Position numbers and translations under genes: made by a program | Shown: piece after piece, positions 36,128 to 44,350 of the stretch | How positions within the stretch are numbered: the stretch's first letter is position 1 | How the letters are laid out: each line of letters opens with the position of its first letter | Origin: Sandaracinus amylolyticus | Lineage (GTDB): Bacteria > Myxococcota_A > Polyangia > Polyangiales > Sandaracinaceae | Direction: 5' to 3' | Length of the DNA: 64,000 bases | Assembly (NCBI RefSeq): GCF_000737325.1 | Contig: NZ_CP011125.1 | Coordinates: 5,704,001 to 5,768,000 of the forward strand | Notes under the pieces: generated by a model | Told to the model about the DNA's origin: nothing | Database searches by the model: none | What the model saw: the letters and a program-made list of their open reading frames with translations, nothing else

Positions 36128-36895
36128 GTGGCGCTCATCGAGATCCGCGGGGTCCGCAAGGCGTTCGGCGAGCACGAGGTGCTGCGCGGGATCGATCTCG
36201 ACGTGAACGCGGGCGAGCTGCTGACGATCATCGGCGGCTCGGCGACCGGCAAGAGCCTGCTGCTCAAGATCATGATGGGCCTCGTGCCGGTCGACGCGGG
36301 CACGATCACGTTCGACGGTCGCGAGGTGACGCACCTCCACGAGCGCGACTGGATCGAGGTGCGGCGGCGCATCGGGATCCAGTTCCAGGCGTCGGCGCTC
36401 TTCGACTCGCTCACCGTGTTCGACAACGTCGCGTACGGGCTGCGCGAGCAGCGCCTCCTGCCGGAGCCGGAGATCGCGCAGCGCGTGTCGGAATCGCTCG
36501 CACAGGTGAGCCTTCCCGGCATCGAGCAGATGGCGCCGGGCGATCTCAGCGGCGGCATGCGCAAGCGCGTGGGCCTGGCGCGCGCGATCGCGATGCGGCC
36601 CGACGTGCTGCTCTACGACGACCCGACCGAGGGCCTCGATCCGATCAACGTCACGCGCGTGAACCGGCTGATCCTCGCGCTGCGGGACACGCTGAAGATC
36701 ACGACGGTGATGGTCACGCACAACATGGCGAGCGCGTTCACGATCAGCGATCGGCTCGCCCTGCTGCACGAAGGGCGCATCACCGATGCCGCGCCGCCGG
36801 ACGTGCTGCGCGCGAAGCACGAGGAGCGGCTCGCGCCGTTCGTTCGCGCGGCGGAGCACGCGATGAGGAACCGGCGCGAGAGCATGGCTCCGTGA
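36128..36895 (+). CDS. ABC transporter ATP-binding protein, MlaF-like
   Basis: 255 residues with GGSATGKSLLLK (Walker A), FQASALFDSLTVFDNV, the signature LSGGMRKRVGLARAIA, LLYDDPTEGLDP (Walker B) and VTHNM (H-loop). The FQASALFDSLTV and GGMRKRV segments are characteristic of the Mla/Ttg2 lipid-transport group. Mla ATPases need an MlaE permease and an MCE-domain MlaD. Neither is in the window, so the partners must be encoded elsewhere. GTG 36128 starts ALIEIRGV. Divergent from the sulfatase-like gene (71 bases). Confidence 0.89.
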   Translation: MALIEIRGVRKAFGEHEVLRGIDLDVNAGELLTIIGGSATGKSLLLKIMMGLVPVDAGTITFDGREVTHLHERDWIEVRRRIGIQFQASALFDSLTVFDNVAYGLREQRLLPEPEIAQRVSESLAQVSLPGIEQMAPGDLSGGMRKRVGLARAIAMRPDVLLYDDPTEGLDPINVTRVNRLILALRDTLKITTVMVTHNMASAFTISDRLALLHEGRITDAAPPDVLRAKHEERLAPFVRAAEHAMRNRRESMAP

Positions 36896-36944
36896 GCCCG
36901 CTGCGGACGTGAAGGAGGTCACGTCCGCCGGTCATGGAGCCCGC

Positions 36945-38012
36945 ATGCGGAAGATCGGACTGGTCGCGATGGCGGCGCTGCTGGGGCTCGCGTCGGTCGC
37001 GCCAGGGTGCTCGAACGAAGACGGGAACGGGGACGACGGCGACGCCGGTGGTAGCGGCATCGACGCCGGCGGCGACGGAACGGACGGCGGTGGCGGCGGC
37101 GGGATGGACGCCACCGTCGACGGCGATGGCGGCACGGGGCTCGACGGCGCGATCTTCGGCGAAGCCGGGTTCGTCGAGGTCGACGGCGGGATCCTGCTGC
37201 CCGACGGCGCGATCGTCGCGTGCGTCCAGGCCGAGTGCCAGGGCCGGCTCTACCTCTGCGGCAACTGCCTCGACGACGACGGCGACGGCCTGTCGGACAG
37301 CGAAGATCCCGACTGCCTCGGGCCCTGCGACAACAGCGAGGACCGGCTCGATCCCGCGATCCCCGGCATCGGCGAGCAGTGCACGCGCGACTGCTACTTC
37401 GATCAGGACTCGGGCGACGGCAACGACGACTGCAGCTACGACCTGCCGTGCGATCCGCTGAGCCCGGGCTCGCGTCCCGCGAACCCGACGTGCCCGTACG
37501 ACGACCGCCGGACCTGCGAGACCGAGCAGTCGGCGGCGTGCCTCGACTTCTGCGGGCCGCTCGTGCCGAACGGCTGTGACTGCTTCGGCTGCTGCGACAT
37601 CGGCGGCACCGGCGACAACTGGGTGTTCATCGGCTCGGTGCCCGAGACCGGCCAGCCTGCGTGCACCGTCGAGGAAGCGCTCGACCACAACTACGGGTCG
37701 TGCCGCCGCTGCACGCCCAACATGGACTGCTTCAACGACTGCGGTCGCTGCGAGCTCTGCCTCGGCCGTGATCCCGCGACGATCCCGGCGGACTGCTTCC
37801 CGCCGCCGCCGCCGAGCGACGCGGGCGTCCCGCGCGACGACGCAGGCAACCCGATCGACGCCGGCCCGCGCGACGCGGGGACGCCGACCGACGCGGGCCC
37901 GCCGCCCCCGCCGCGCTGCGAGGACGATCGCCAGCCCTGCGGCCTGCCCACCGATCCCGCGTGCCCCGGCGGCTACTACTGCCTGACCGGCTGCTGCATC
38001 TACTTCGGCTGA
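36945..38012 (+). CDS. Cys-rich Asp/Gly-rich lipoprotein
   Basis: 355 residues. Lipobox near SVAPGC (Cys22), then about 60 residues of Gly/Asp repeats, then a region with many Cys (about 32) in short motifs such as CGNCLDDDGDGLSDSEDPDC and CDCFGCCD, likely disulfide-bonded and calcium-binding, and a Pro/Asp-rich linker before a last Cys cluster (CLTGCCIYFG). No known family. The start is at 36945 after a GGAG. An ATG at 36909 would add 12 residues ahead of the signal. It sits 49 bases after the MlaF-like gene. Confidence 0.8.
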   Translation: MRKIGLVAMAALLGLASVAPGCSNEDGNGDDGDAGGSGIDAGGDGTDGGGGGGMDATVDGDGGTGLDGAIFGEAGFVEVDGGILLPDGAIVACVQAECQGRLYLCGNCLDDDGDGLSDSEDPDCLGPCDNSEDRLDPAIPGIGEQCTRDCYFDQDSGDGNDDCSYDLPCDPLSPGSRPANPTCPYDDRRTCETEQSAACLDFCGPLVPNGCDCFGCCDIGGTGDNWVFIGSVPETGQPACTVEEALDHNYGSCRRCTPNMDCFNDCGRCELCLGRDPATIPADCFPPPPPSDAGVPRDDAGNPIDAGPRDAGTPTDAGPPPPPRCEDDRQPCGLPTDPACPGGYYCLTGCCIYFG

Positions 38013-38075
38013 GCGGCGCGATCGCGAGCTCGCACATCGTTCTGCGAGCTCGCAGCTCGGCCCGTCGGGCAAGAA

Positions 38076-38103
38076 GCAAGCGGGGCTGGGGCCCCGCGCG
38101 CAG
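38076..38103 (+). repeat. Copy 1 of a repeat shared with 58960-58987
   Basis: A 28-base sequence starting GCAAGCGGGGCTGGGG and ending CCCGCGCGCAG. An exact copy is present in inverted orientation at 58960-58987. Similarity continues for about 15 more bases with a few mismatches. It lies in a convergent intergenic gap. Confidence 0.9.
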
Positions 38104-38176
38104 TGTTCGGGGATGGGGGACCCGATCCGGCTTTGCCGGTCGGGGGAACGGGTCATCCATGACCCCTTCCGAAGGC

Positions 38177-38464
38177 TCAGTCCCGGAGCTCGGGCAGACA
38201 GTACGGCGCGGTGCTGCGATCTGTGCAGACGACCTCGCGCGCTTCGTCGCAGAACGCGAGCGTGCCTCCGATGAGCCGCACCACGCCGCCGCTGCGCTCC
38301 CAGCGCGCCGTGTCGTCCGCGTCGTCGCACACCGGCGTCTCGCTCCCTTGGCGACACAGCGCGATGCCGCGCCCGGTCGGGTCGTCGACCGAGCTGCAGT
38401 ACGGATCGACGCCGCCGCCGCACGCCGCGAGGCCGAGCACGAGCAGGCACCCGAGCGCGCGCAT
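38177..38464 (-). CDS. Small lipoprotein
   Basis: 95 residues. Signal peptide MRALGCLLVLGLAAC with lipobox LAAC (Cys15), then about 80 residues with six further Cys (YCSS, ALCRQG, PVCDD, AFCDE, VVCTD, PYCLPE), likely disulfide-paired. No function is evident. The ATG overlaps the stop of the aconitase gene by one base, so it is translated with it, which is odd for a surface protein and a cytosolic enzyme. Confidence 0.74.
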   Translation of the reverse strand: MRALGCLLVLGLAACGGGVDPYCSSVDDPTGRGIALCRQGSETPVCDDADDTARWERSGGVVRLIGGTLAFCDEAREVVCTDRSTAPYCLPELRD

Positions 38465-40431
38465 CAGCCCTCGAGGAACGCGATCGGATCGACGATGCGG
38501 CCCGCGACCGCGCTCGCCGCGACCGTCAGCGGGCTCGCGAGGTAGACCTTCCCCGGCCCGCTCCGGCCCGGGAAGTTGCGGTTGATCGCGCTGACCGTGA
38601 CCTGCTCCTTCTTCGCCGAGGAGCCCGGCCCCGCGTTGATGCACGCGCCGCACGACGGGTTGATGAGCTCGACGCCCGCCTCGCGGAACACGTCGACGTA
38701 GCCCTGCTGCTCCGCGTAGCGACGGATGTGCTGCGAGCCGAACTGGATGTAGCAGTGCACGCCGCTCGCGATCTTCTGGCCGCGCGCGAGCGCCTTGCGC
38801 AGCACGAGCGCGTACATGTCCATGTCGACCTTCTTGCCGCCGGTGCACGAGCCGCCGTACGCGATGTCGATCGCGACGTCGCCCTCGAGCTGCTGCATCG
38901 GCACGCCGTTGCGGGGATCGCCCGGCGTCGCGACCATCACCGGCACGTCGGCGAGATCGATGTCGAACGTGTCGAGGTACTCGGCGCCGGGATCGCTCGT
39001 CACGATGCGCGCGCGGATCGCGTCCTTCGAGAGGCCGCGCATCGACGCGAGGTAGTCGACCACGACCTCGCCCGGCTCGAGGATGCCGGTGAAGCCGCCG
39101 GCCTCGACCGCCATGTTCGTGAGCGTGGCCTGCTCGTCCATCGGCAGCGCCTGCAGGCCCTCGCCCGCGAACTCGAGCACCTTCCCGATGCCGCGCGACG
39201 TGCGGAAGAACGGCTGCGCGAGGATGTGCAGCATCACGTCCTTCGCGCTCACGCCGGGACGCAGCGAGCCGCGCAGCACGAAGCGCACGGTCTCGGGCAC
39301 CTTCACGCGCACGTCGCGCGTGTACCAGGCGTTGGCCATGTCGGTGCTGCCGACGCCGAACGCGAAGCAGCCGAGCGCGCCCGCCATGCAGGTGTGCGAG
39401 TCGGTGCCGGTGACGATCTGACCGGGGAGCGCGATGTCCTCGATCACCGCGTTGTGGCAGATGGCCTCCGAGCCGCCCGCGGGGACCTCGCCGTAGAGCT
39501 TGAGCGCGTGCTTCTTCGCGAAGCGCTCCTGGGTGTCGGCGAGGCCGCTCGCGCGATCGAGCAGGCCCATCGACTTCTTCTTCTCGTCCATCACGTCGCC
39601 GAGGAACGTGAGGTGATCGCGGAACGTGAAGACGCTCTCGCGCTCCGCGACCTTCGCGTCCTTGCCGAGCGCGGCGACGAAGAGCGCGTCGGCCATCGGC
39701 GTGACGTACTCGTGCGAGAAGCGCACGTCGGTGCGCACGAAGAGCGCGTCGCCGGGCTTCACCGCGGGCACGCCGAGCGTGCCGGTCTTCGCGTCGACGA
39801 CCGCGTGCGCGGCGATGATCTTCTCGACCATCGTCATCGGGCGCGGCGCGGTCGTGATCGCGGGCGGCGTGCGCTCGCCGGCCATGCGGAGCTTGTTGTA
39901 CTCGAAGAGCCCGCCCGCCCGGACGATGTCGGCGCTGATCGGATCGAGCCCGCTCGTGAACTCGTCGATCGCGATCTCCTCGCCGCGCGCGAGCCGCGGG
40001 ATCAGCGAGAAGTCGGTCGAGGTGAGCAGCCCGATGTTCTGGCAGTTCTGCCCGTAGATCTTCTCGATGCTGCGCGCGATGACGAGCTTCACGCCCGCCG
40101 CGAGCTCGCTGTACGGCGCCTGCTCGCGCGAGCTGCCGCAGCCCTTGCTCTCGCCGCTGACGATGACGTCGAACCGGCCGCTCTTCAGCGTGCTGCGATC
40201 GAAGAGCCCACCGCGGAGGCCGACGAGCGAGTACTCGCCGAGCGTCTCGTCGTAGTGGAAGCACACCCAGCCCGGCGTGATCTCGTCGGTCGAGATGTTG
40301 TCGATCAGCTTCGCCGCGAGCAGCGTGTCGAGCGGCACCGTCTCGCCCGCGAGTTGTCGTCGGAGCAGCTCGGCGTCTTCGGTGAGGAAGAGGACGCGGC
40401 CGTTGGAGCGAAAGCGGTCGGGGCGTGCCAT
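38464..40431 (-). CDS. Aconitase-family hydratase with swivel domain first
   Basis: 655 residues. Aconitases isomerise citrate to isocitrate with a 4Fe-4S cluster. Here the small swivel domain (about 1-190, with SGESKGCGSSREQAPY) precedes the catalytic domains (200-655). The cluster ligands Cys348 (TGTDSHTCMAG), Cys594 and Cys597 (NPSCGACINAG) are intact. AcnB has the same order but with an extra N-terminal HEAT domain, which is absent. Mitochondrial-type aconitases have the swivel last. It may be an aconitase, homoaconitase or isopropylmalate-type enzyme. Motifs alone do not settle the substrate. Confidence 0.88.
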   Translation of the reverse strand: MARPDRFRSNGRVLFLTEDAELLRRQLAGETVPLDTLLAAKLIDNISTDEITPGWVCFHYDETLGEYSLVGLRGGLFDRSTLKSGRFDVIVSGESKGCGSSREQAPYSELAAGVKLVIARSIEKIYGQNCQNIGLLTSTDFSLIPRLARGEEIAIDEFTSGLDPISADIVRAGGLFEYNKLRMAGERTPPAITTAPRPMTMVEKIIAAHAVVDAKTGTLGVPAVKPGDALFVRTDVRFSHEYVTPMADALFVAALGKDAKVAERESVFTFRDHLTFLGDVMDEKKKSMGLLDRASGLADTQERFAKKHALKLYGEVPAGGSEAICHNAVIEDIALPGQIVTGTDSHTCMAGALGCFAFGVGSTDMANAWYTRDVRVKVPETVRFVLRGSLRPGVSAKDVMLHILAQPFFRTSRGIGKVLEFAGEGLQALPMDEQATLTNMAVEAGGFTGILEPGEVVVDYLASMRGLSKDAIRARIVTSDPGAEYLDTFDIDLADVPVMVATPGDPRNGVPMQQLEGDVAIDIAYGGSCTGGKKVDMDMYALVLRKALARGQKIASGVHCYIQFGSQHIRRYAEQQGYVDVFREAGVELINPSCGACINAGPGSSAKKEQVTVSAINRNFPGRSGPGKVYLASPLTVAASAVAGRIVDPIAFLEG

Positions 40432-40505
40432 CGAGGCGGAATTCGTAGAGCGTTCGCGGGTCTGGCCACAAGCGAGCGCGTGCGCGGACGCACGAGGAGC
40501 GGAGC

Positions 40506-40538
40506 GCGCCGCCGCGCTCGGAGGGAGCGCGGCGGCGC
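40506..40538 (-). terminator. Perfect 14-bp hairpin downstream of the 40550 gene
   Basis: GCGCCGCCGCGCTC and GAGCGCGGCGGCGC pair around a 5-base loop, 11 bases past the stop of the minus-strand gene that ends at 40550. No T-run follows, so this is a strong hairpin of likely terminator or RNA-stabilising use. Confidence 0.6.
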
Positions 40539-40549
40539 CGAATCCTCGC

Positions 40550-41092
40550 TCACTGCGGCGCGACGACCTGGACCGGGGCGCGCCCGCAGTGACCGGGCCC
40601 GGTCACGCCCTCGTTGTAGTCCGCGAGCGCGTCGGCGATGTCGGTCGCGTCCTCGTGCGCGTCGCTGCCCGACGCGGTGCCGAACGGCAGCCGGCCGTCG
40701 CCGTCGGCGTTGTCCGCGAGCCACGCGTGCGCGTCGGCGACCTCGTCGGCGATCGACGCGTCGACGCCGTTGAGCAGCGTCGCGATGAGCTGGTGCGCGA
40801 GGATCAGGCTCGCATCGCCACGCGGCGCCGTGCGCAGCAGCGTGAGCAGCTGCGCTTGCGTGTACACCTCGCCGCCGAGCACCAGCGAGCTCACCGGCCA
40901 GTCTTCCGCGTGGTTCTTCCAGTAGCCCTGCGTCAGCGTGCACACGACCGGCGGCGGGCCCGCATCGTCGTCGACGCGACCGGCGTCGACCGCGAGGTGC
41001 GCGGCGCCGACGCGCCCGACCGCTTCGCCGGTGCAGCCGAAGAGCGCGCACACCGCGGCCATCACGAGAGCGACTTTCGTCGTTCGATTCAT
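40550..41092 (-). CDS. Lipoprotein with GYWKNH motif
   Basis: 180 residues. AAGGAG 7 bases before the ATG. Signal peptide with lipobox LFGC (Cys20). The mature part contains VCTLTQGYWKNHAEDWP and a helical C-terminus. The CxLTxGYWKNH sequence recurs in extracellular proteins of several bacterial groups, but its role is unknown to me. About 220 bases separate it from the divergent FliQ-like gene, and a strong hairpin follows its stop. Confidence 0.82.
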   Translation of the reverse strand: MNRTTKVALVMAAVCALFGCTGEAVGRVGAAHLAVDAGRVDDDAGPPPVVCTLTQGYWKNHAEDWPVSSLVLGGEVYTQAQLLTLLRTAPRGDASLILAHQLIATLLNGVDASIADEVADAHAWLADNADGDGRLPFGTASGSDAHEDATDIADALADYNEGVTGPGHCGRAPVQVVAPQ

Positions 41093-41312
41093 CCCCGAGC
41101 TCCTTGTGTCGGCGACGCCCCCGCGCCGCTGAGAGCGCATGATTGCAACGTAAGTGCCCGCTGGAGCACTCGCCGAACGTGCTCCCGCGTAGGTGGATCG
41201 CGGGCGCGCGCCCCAGGTCGGCGCGCGGCGCGATGTCTCGGTCCACTGTGCGCACGAGGCGCCGCGTGTCGTCGCGAGGTGCGGCGTTCCTCGCGGTGGT
41301 AGCCTGGCGCGC

Positions 41313-41582
41313 GTGAACGCCGCCGATCTCGCGCGCCTGACCGCGGAGACGCTCTACCTCGTGCTCCTCGTGTCCGGTCCCGCGCTCGCGGTGAGCGTCG
41401 TCGTGGGGCTCGCGATCGCGCTCCTGCAGGCGGTGACGCAGGTGCAGGAGCCGACGCTCTCGTTCGTGCCGAAGCTCGTCGCGGTCGCGCTGACGCTCGC
41501 GCTCGTCGGCGCGTGGATGAGCGGCGAGGTGGTGCGCTTCACGTCCGAGCTCTGGCTCGCGATCCCGCGCCTGGTCCACTGA
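41313..41582 (+). CDS. FliQ/SctS-type export apparatus protein
   Basis: 89 residues, exactly the family length. Two long hydrophobic helices around the conserved LLQAVTQVQEPTLSFVPKL loop identify FliQ (flagellar) or SctS (injectisome), a subunit of the export gate in the inner membrane. GTG 41313 begins NAADLARL. It precedes the FliR-like gene by 14 bases in the usual Q-R order. FliP, FlhB and FlhA partners are not in the window, so flagellar versus type III secretion origin cannot be decided here. Confidence 0.9.
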   Translation: MNAADLARLTAETLYLVLLVSGPALAVSVVVGLAIALLQAVTQVQEPTLSFVPKLVAVALTLALVGAWMSGEVVRFTSELWLAIPRLVH

Positions 41583-41596
41583 GGCGAGGTGCGGTG

Positions 41597-42385
41597 ATGC
41601 CCGAGCTTTTCGACGCGCGGGTGATCGGTGTCGCGATCCTGGTCGCGTCGCGGGTCGCGCCGCTGACGGTGGTGGTGCCGTGGCTCGCGCTGCGCGACAC
41701 GCCGCCCGCGCTGCGCGCGGCGCTGCTGCTCGTGCTCACCGTCGCGCTCACGCCGCTCGGGCTCTCGGTCGCGCCGGCGCTGCCCGAGAGCACGTTCGCG
41801 CTCGCCGCGCTCGCGCTTCGCGAAGGCGCGATCGGCCTCGTGTTCGCGATCGCGACCGCGATCCCGCTGATCGCGCTCGATCATGCAGGGCGCGTGATCG
41901 ACGCGATGCGCGCGCCGGCGATGGGCTCGGAGATCACGGGCGCGCAGGGCGAGGCGACGAGCCCGCTCGGGCAGCTCCACCTCTTGCTCGGCACCGTGAT
42001 CTTCCTCGGGCTCGGCGGGCACCGGCTGGTGATCGCCGCGCTCGGCGAGGGCCTCGTCGCGGTGCCTCCGGGCGCGGCGATCGCGTCGGTCGAGCTCGCC
42101 GAGGTCGCGCTCGGCGCGGCGCGCATCGTCACCCACGCGCTCACGCTCGCCGTCGCGTTGGCGGCGCCGGCCGCGATCGCGCTGATCGCGCTCGAGGTGC
42201 TGCTCGGCGTCGCGAGCCGGCTCGCGCCCGCGGTCTCCGCGCCGATCGCGTTCATCCCGCTGCGCGCCGCCGCGGGTCTCGCCGCGGTGCTCCTCGGGCT
42301 CGCGGTGCTCGTGCCGCACCTGCCCGAGCCGATGCGGCGCGCCATCGACGGAGCCGAGATCCTGGTGCGCGATCTCGCTCCGTGA
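41597..42385 (+). CDS. FliR/SctT-type export apparatus protein
   Basis: 262 residues and six or more membrane helices. REGAIGLVFAIATAIPLIALDHAGRVID and the MGSEITGAQGEATSPLGQL loop match the FliR/SctT family, which joins FliQ/SctS and FliP/SctR in the export gate. The tail is short. The start has a GAGGTG 7 bases upstream. It is 42 bases from the response regulator that follows on the same strand, so all three could be cotranscribed. Confidence 0.89.
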   Translation: MPELFDARVIGVAILVASRVAPLTVVVPWLALRDTPPALRAALLLVLTVALTPLGLSVAPALPESTFALAALALREGAIGLVFAIATAIPLIALDHAGRVIDAMRAPAMGSEITGAQGEATSPLGQLHLLLGTVIFLGLGGHRLVIAALGEGLVAVPPGAAIASVELAEVALGAARIVTHALTLAVALAAPAAIALIALEVLLGVASRLAPAVSAPIAFIPLRAAAGLAAVLLGLAVLVPHLPEPMRRAIDGAEILVRDLAP

Positions 42386-42427
42386 GGGATCGGCGCGCGC
42401 GCATCTTCGGTATGCTGCGCCACCTCG

Positions 42428-43855
42428 ATGTCACGCCGCGTCCTCGTCGTCGATGACAGCAGCACCGTGCGCCGCGTGGTCGAGCGGACCCTCGTGCAGG
42501 CGGGCTTCGAGGTCGTGCTCGCGGCGGACGGACGCGAAGGGCTCGAGCGCGCGAGCGCGATGGTGCCCGACCTCGTGCTCGTCGACTTCGTGATGCCGCA
42601 CATGAACGGCTTCCAGCTCTGCCAGGCGCTGCGCGGCATCGACAACCTCGCGCGCGTGCCGGTCGTGCTGATGAGCGCGAAGGCGGATCGCATCGGCGAC
42701 GGCTTCCTCGCGCAGACCGGCGCGCTCGACGCGATCACCAAGCCGTTCTCGCCCGAGGCGCTGCTCGCGGTGACCACGCACGCGATGGCGCGCGCCGCCG
42801 CGCAGAGCTCGCCACCACCACCGCTCGCCGACGACTCCGGCGAGCGCTCCACGTTGTCGCGCGAGGCGCGCGCGATCGACGACGACGAGCGCGACGCGGA
42901 GGCCGCGCGCGAGGCCGAGGATCGGCGGCGCGAGCTCGATGCCCAGGCGCGTCGCGTGGCGGCGCGCGTCGCGGAGCTCGCGATCGACGCGATCACCGCG
43001 TCGCCGGCGAGCGAGCCGCTCGCGCAGGAGGCGCTCGCCGCGCGCATCGAGGCGACCGCCTCGCCCGAGGCGCTGCTCGGCTTCGCGGGCGAGATCGCCG
43101 AGATGGTGCCGGCGCTGCGCGGCGAGGTCGGGCTCGAGGGGCGCATCGAGCACGTGCCGCTCGGCGAGGTCCTGCAGATGCTCCAGCACCTGCGGCAGAC
43201 CGGCGTGCTCGAGGTGCGCCGGAGCGGCGCCGACGAAGCGCGCACCATCTCGGTGTGCATGAGCCACGGCACGATCGATCTCGCGCTCGGGCGCGACCAG
43301 GACCAGGAGTTCCTCCTCGGCCGCTACTTGCTCGAAGAGGAGCTCCTCGATCGCGACGACCTCGAGCGACTGCTGAGCGCGCGCGCGCCCGGTCCGCGCA
43401 CGTTGCTCGGCACGCGCCTCGTGAAGCTCGGCTATCTGTCGCACGAAGAGCTGCAGCGCGCGCTCGTGCGCCAGACGAGCGAGCTCGTGTACGAGTCGCT
43501 GCGCTGGAAGAAGGGCAGCTATCGCTTCGTGCGGTTCGCGACGCGCCCCGAGGCGCTCGAAGCGCGGCTCGGACTGCCGATCGGCGCGATCCTCATGGAG
43601 GGCCTGCGGCGCGTCGACGAGTGGCGCCTCATCGAGGAGCAGATCCGCTCGTGGGACGACGTGCTCCGCCCCGATCGCGACGCGATCGCGGCGATCGATC
43701 TCGATCGGCTCGCGCCCGAGGAGCGCTCGGTGCTCGACGCGATCGACGGCGAGAAGAGCGTGCGCGCGATCGCGAGCCAGCTCGGCATGGGCAGCTTCGA
43801 GCTCGGAAAGATCCTGTTCCAGCTGCTCACGGCGCGCCTCGTGCGCGCAGCGTGA
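42428..43855 (+). CDS. Response regulator with DUF4388/PATAN output domains
   Basis: 475 residues. Receiver domain with Asp53 in LVDFVMPHMNG and Lys in ITKPFSPE. A charged Ala/Glu/Arg-rich helical linker (about 130-220). A first PATAN-like domain (GLEGRIEHVPLGEVLQMLQHLRQTGVLEVRR), then a second with LLGTRLVKLGYLSHEELQRALVRQTSELVYESLRWKKGSYRF split between helices, and a C-terminal winged-helix-like end (LDAIDGEKSVRAIAS). Such proteins are common in myxobacteria and connect signalling to polarity or gene expression. Its stop forms TGATCA with the next convergent gene. Confidence 0.9.
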   Translation: MSRRVLVVDDSSTVRRVVERTLVQAGFEVVLAADGREGLERASAMVPDLVLVDFVMPHMNGFQLCQALRGIDNLARVPVVLMSAKADRIGDGFLAQTGALDAITKPFSPEALLAVTTHAMARAAAQSSPPPPLADDSGERSTLSREARAIDDDERDAEAAREAEDRRRELDAQARRVAARVAELAIDAITASPASEPLAQEALAARIEATASPEALLGFAGEIAEMVPALRGEVGLEGRIEHVPLGEVLQMLQHLRQTGVLEVRRSGADEARTISVCMSHGTIDLALGRDQDQEFLLGRYLLEEELLDRDDLERLLSARAPGPRTLLGTRLVKLGYLSHEELQRALVRQTSELVYESLRWKKGSYRFVRFATRPEALEARLGLPIGAILMEGLRRVDEWRLIEEQIRSWDDVLRPDRDAIAAIDLDRLAPEERSVLDAIDGEKSVRAIASQLGMGSFELGKILFQLLTARLVRAA

Positions 43856-44350
43856 TCAGAGGCGCGCGACGAGCGCGCGCGCGAGCCCGGGGCGCGGCTC
43901 GGGGATCACGAGCTCGAAGCGATCGCGCATCGCGCGCAGCTGCGGATCCCACTGCACCGGCGTGCTGCCCGACGTGATCAGGACCGAGAGATCCGCGCGC
44001 GCGAGCGCGACGAAGGGCGCGCCGATCACCACTCGCAGCGCGTCGTCCGCGCCGTGCGCGATCAGCGCATCGAGCGCTCCGGGCAGCGCATCGGACGACG
44101 CGCGGAGCACACCATCGATCGTCTCCGCGCCCGCCTTCGCGCGCACTGCCGCGCGCTGCTCGATCACGGCGCGCCCGCTCGCGGCCTCGGCGATCATCGT
44201 CGCGAACGCATCCGCGTCGGCCGCGCGCACCGCCGCGACGATGGCGATCGAGGGCGCGCGCACGCGCACCCTCGCCTCGCCTTCGCGCACCGGGAGCGTC
44301 AGCGCCTCGGGCTCACCCTGCAGCCGGAGCCGGACGCGGCCCTCGCTCAC
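43856..44350 (-). CDS. Hypothetical protein
   Basis: 164 residues, soluble, no signal or membrane helix. The N-terminal half looks like small beta strands with charged turns, and the C-terminal half contains LSVLITSGSTPVQWDPQLRAMRD. No family recognised. The GTG at 44350 overlaps the stop of the thioredoxin-rhodanese gene (GTGA), so it is translationally coupled to it and may share a redox or stress role. Confidence 0.66.
   Translation of the reverse strand: MSEGRVRLRLQGEPEALTLPVREGEARVRVRAPSIAIVAAVRAADADAFATMIAEAASGRAVIEQRAAVRAKAGAETIDGVLRASSDALPGALDALIAHGADDALRVVIGAPFVALARADLSVLITSGSTPVQWDPQLRAMRDRFELVIPEPRPGLARALVARL

Noticed and set aside
32649-36206. Long plus-strand open frame across the SRAP, repeat and sulfatase regions
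   Set aside because: It runs antisense to the sulfatase-like gene and through the repeat array, with Arg-rich composition. The coding signal is in other frames.
38013-38176. Riboswitch or structured RNA in the convergent gap
   Set aside because: Several small hairpins occur, including a GGGTCA/TGACCC pair, but the gap lies between two 3' ends and matches no known RNA class. Part is explained by the shared repeat.
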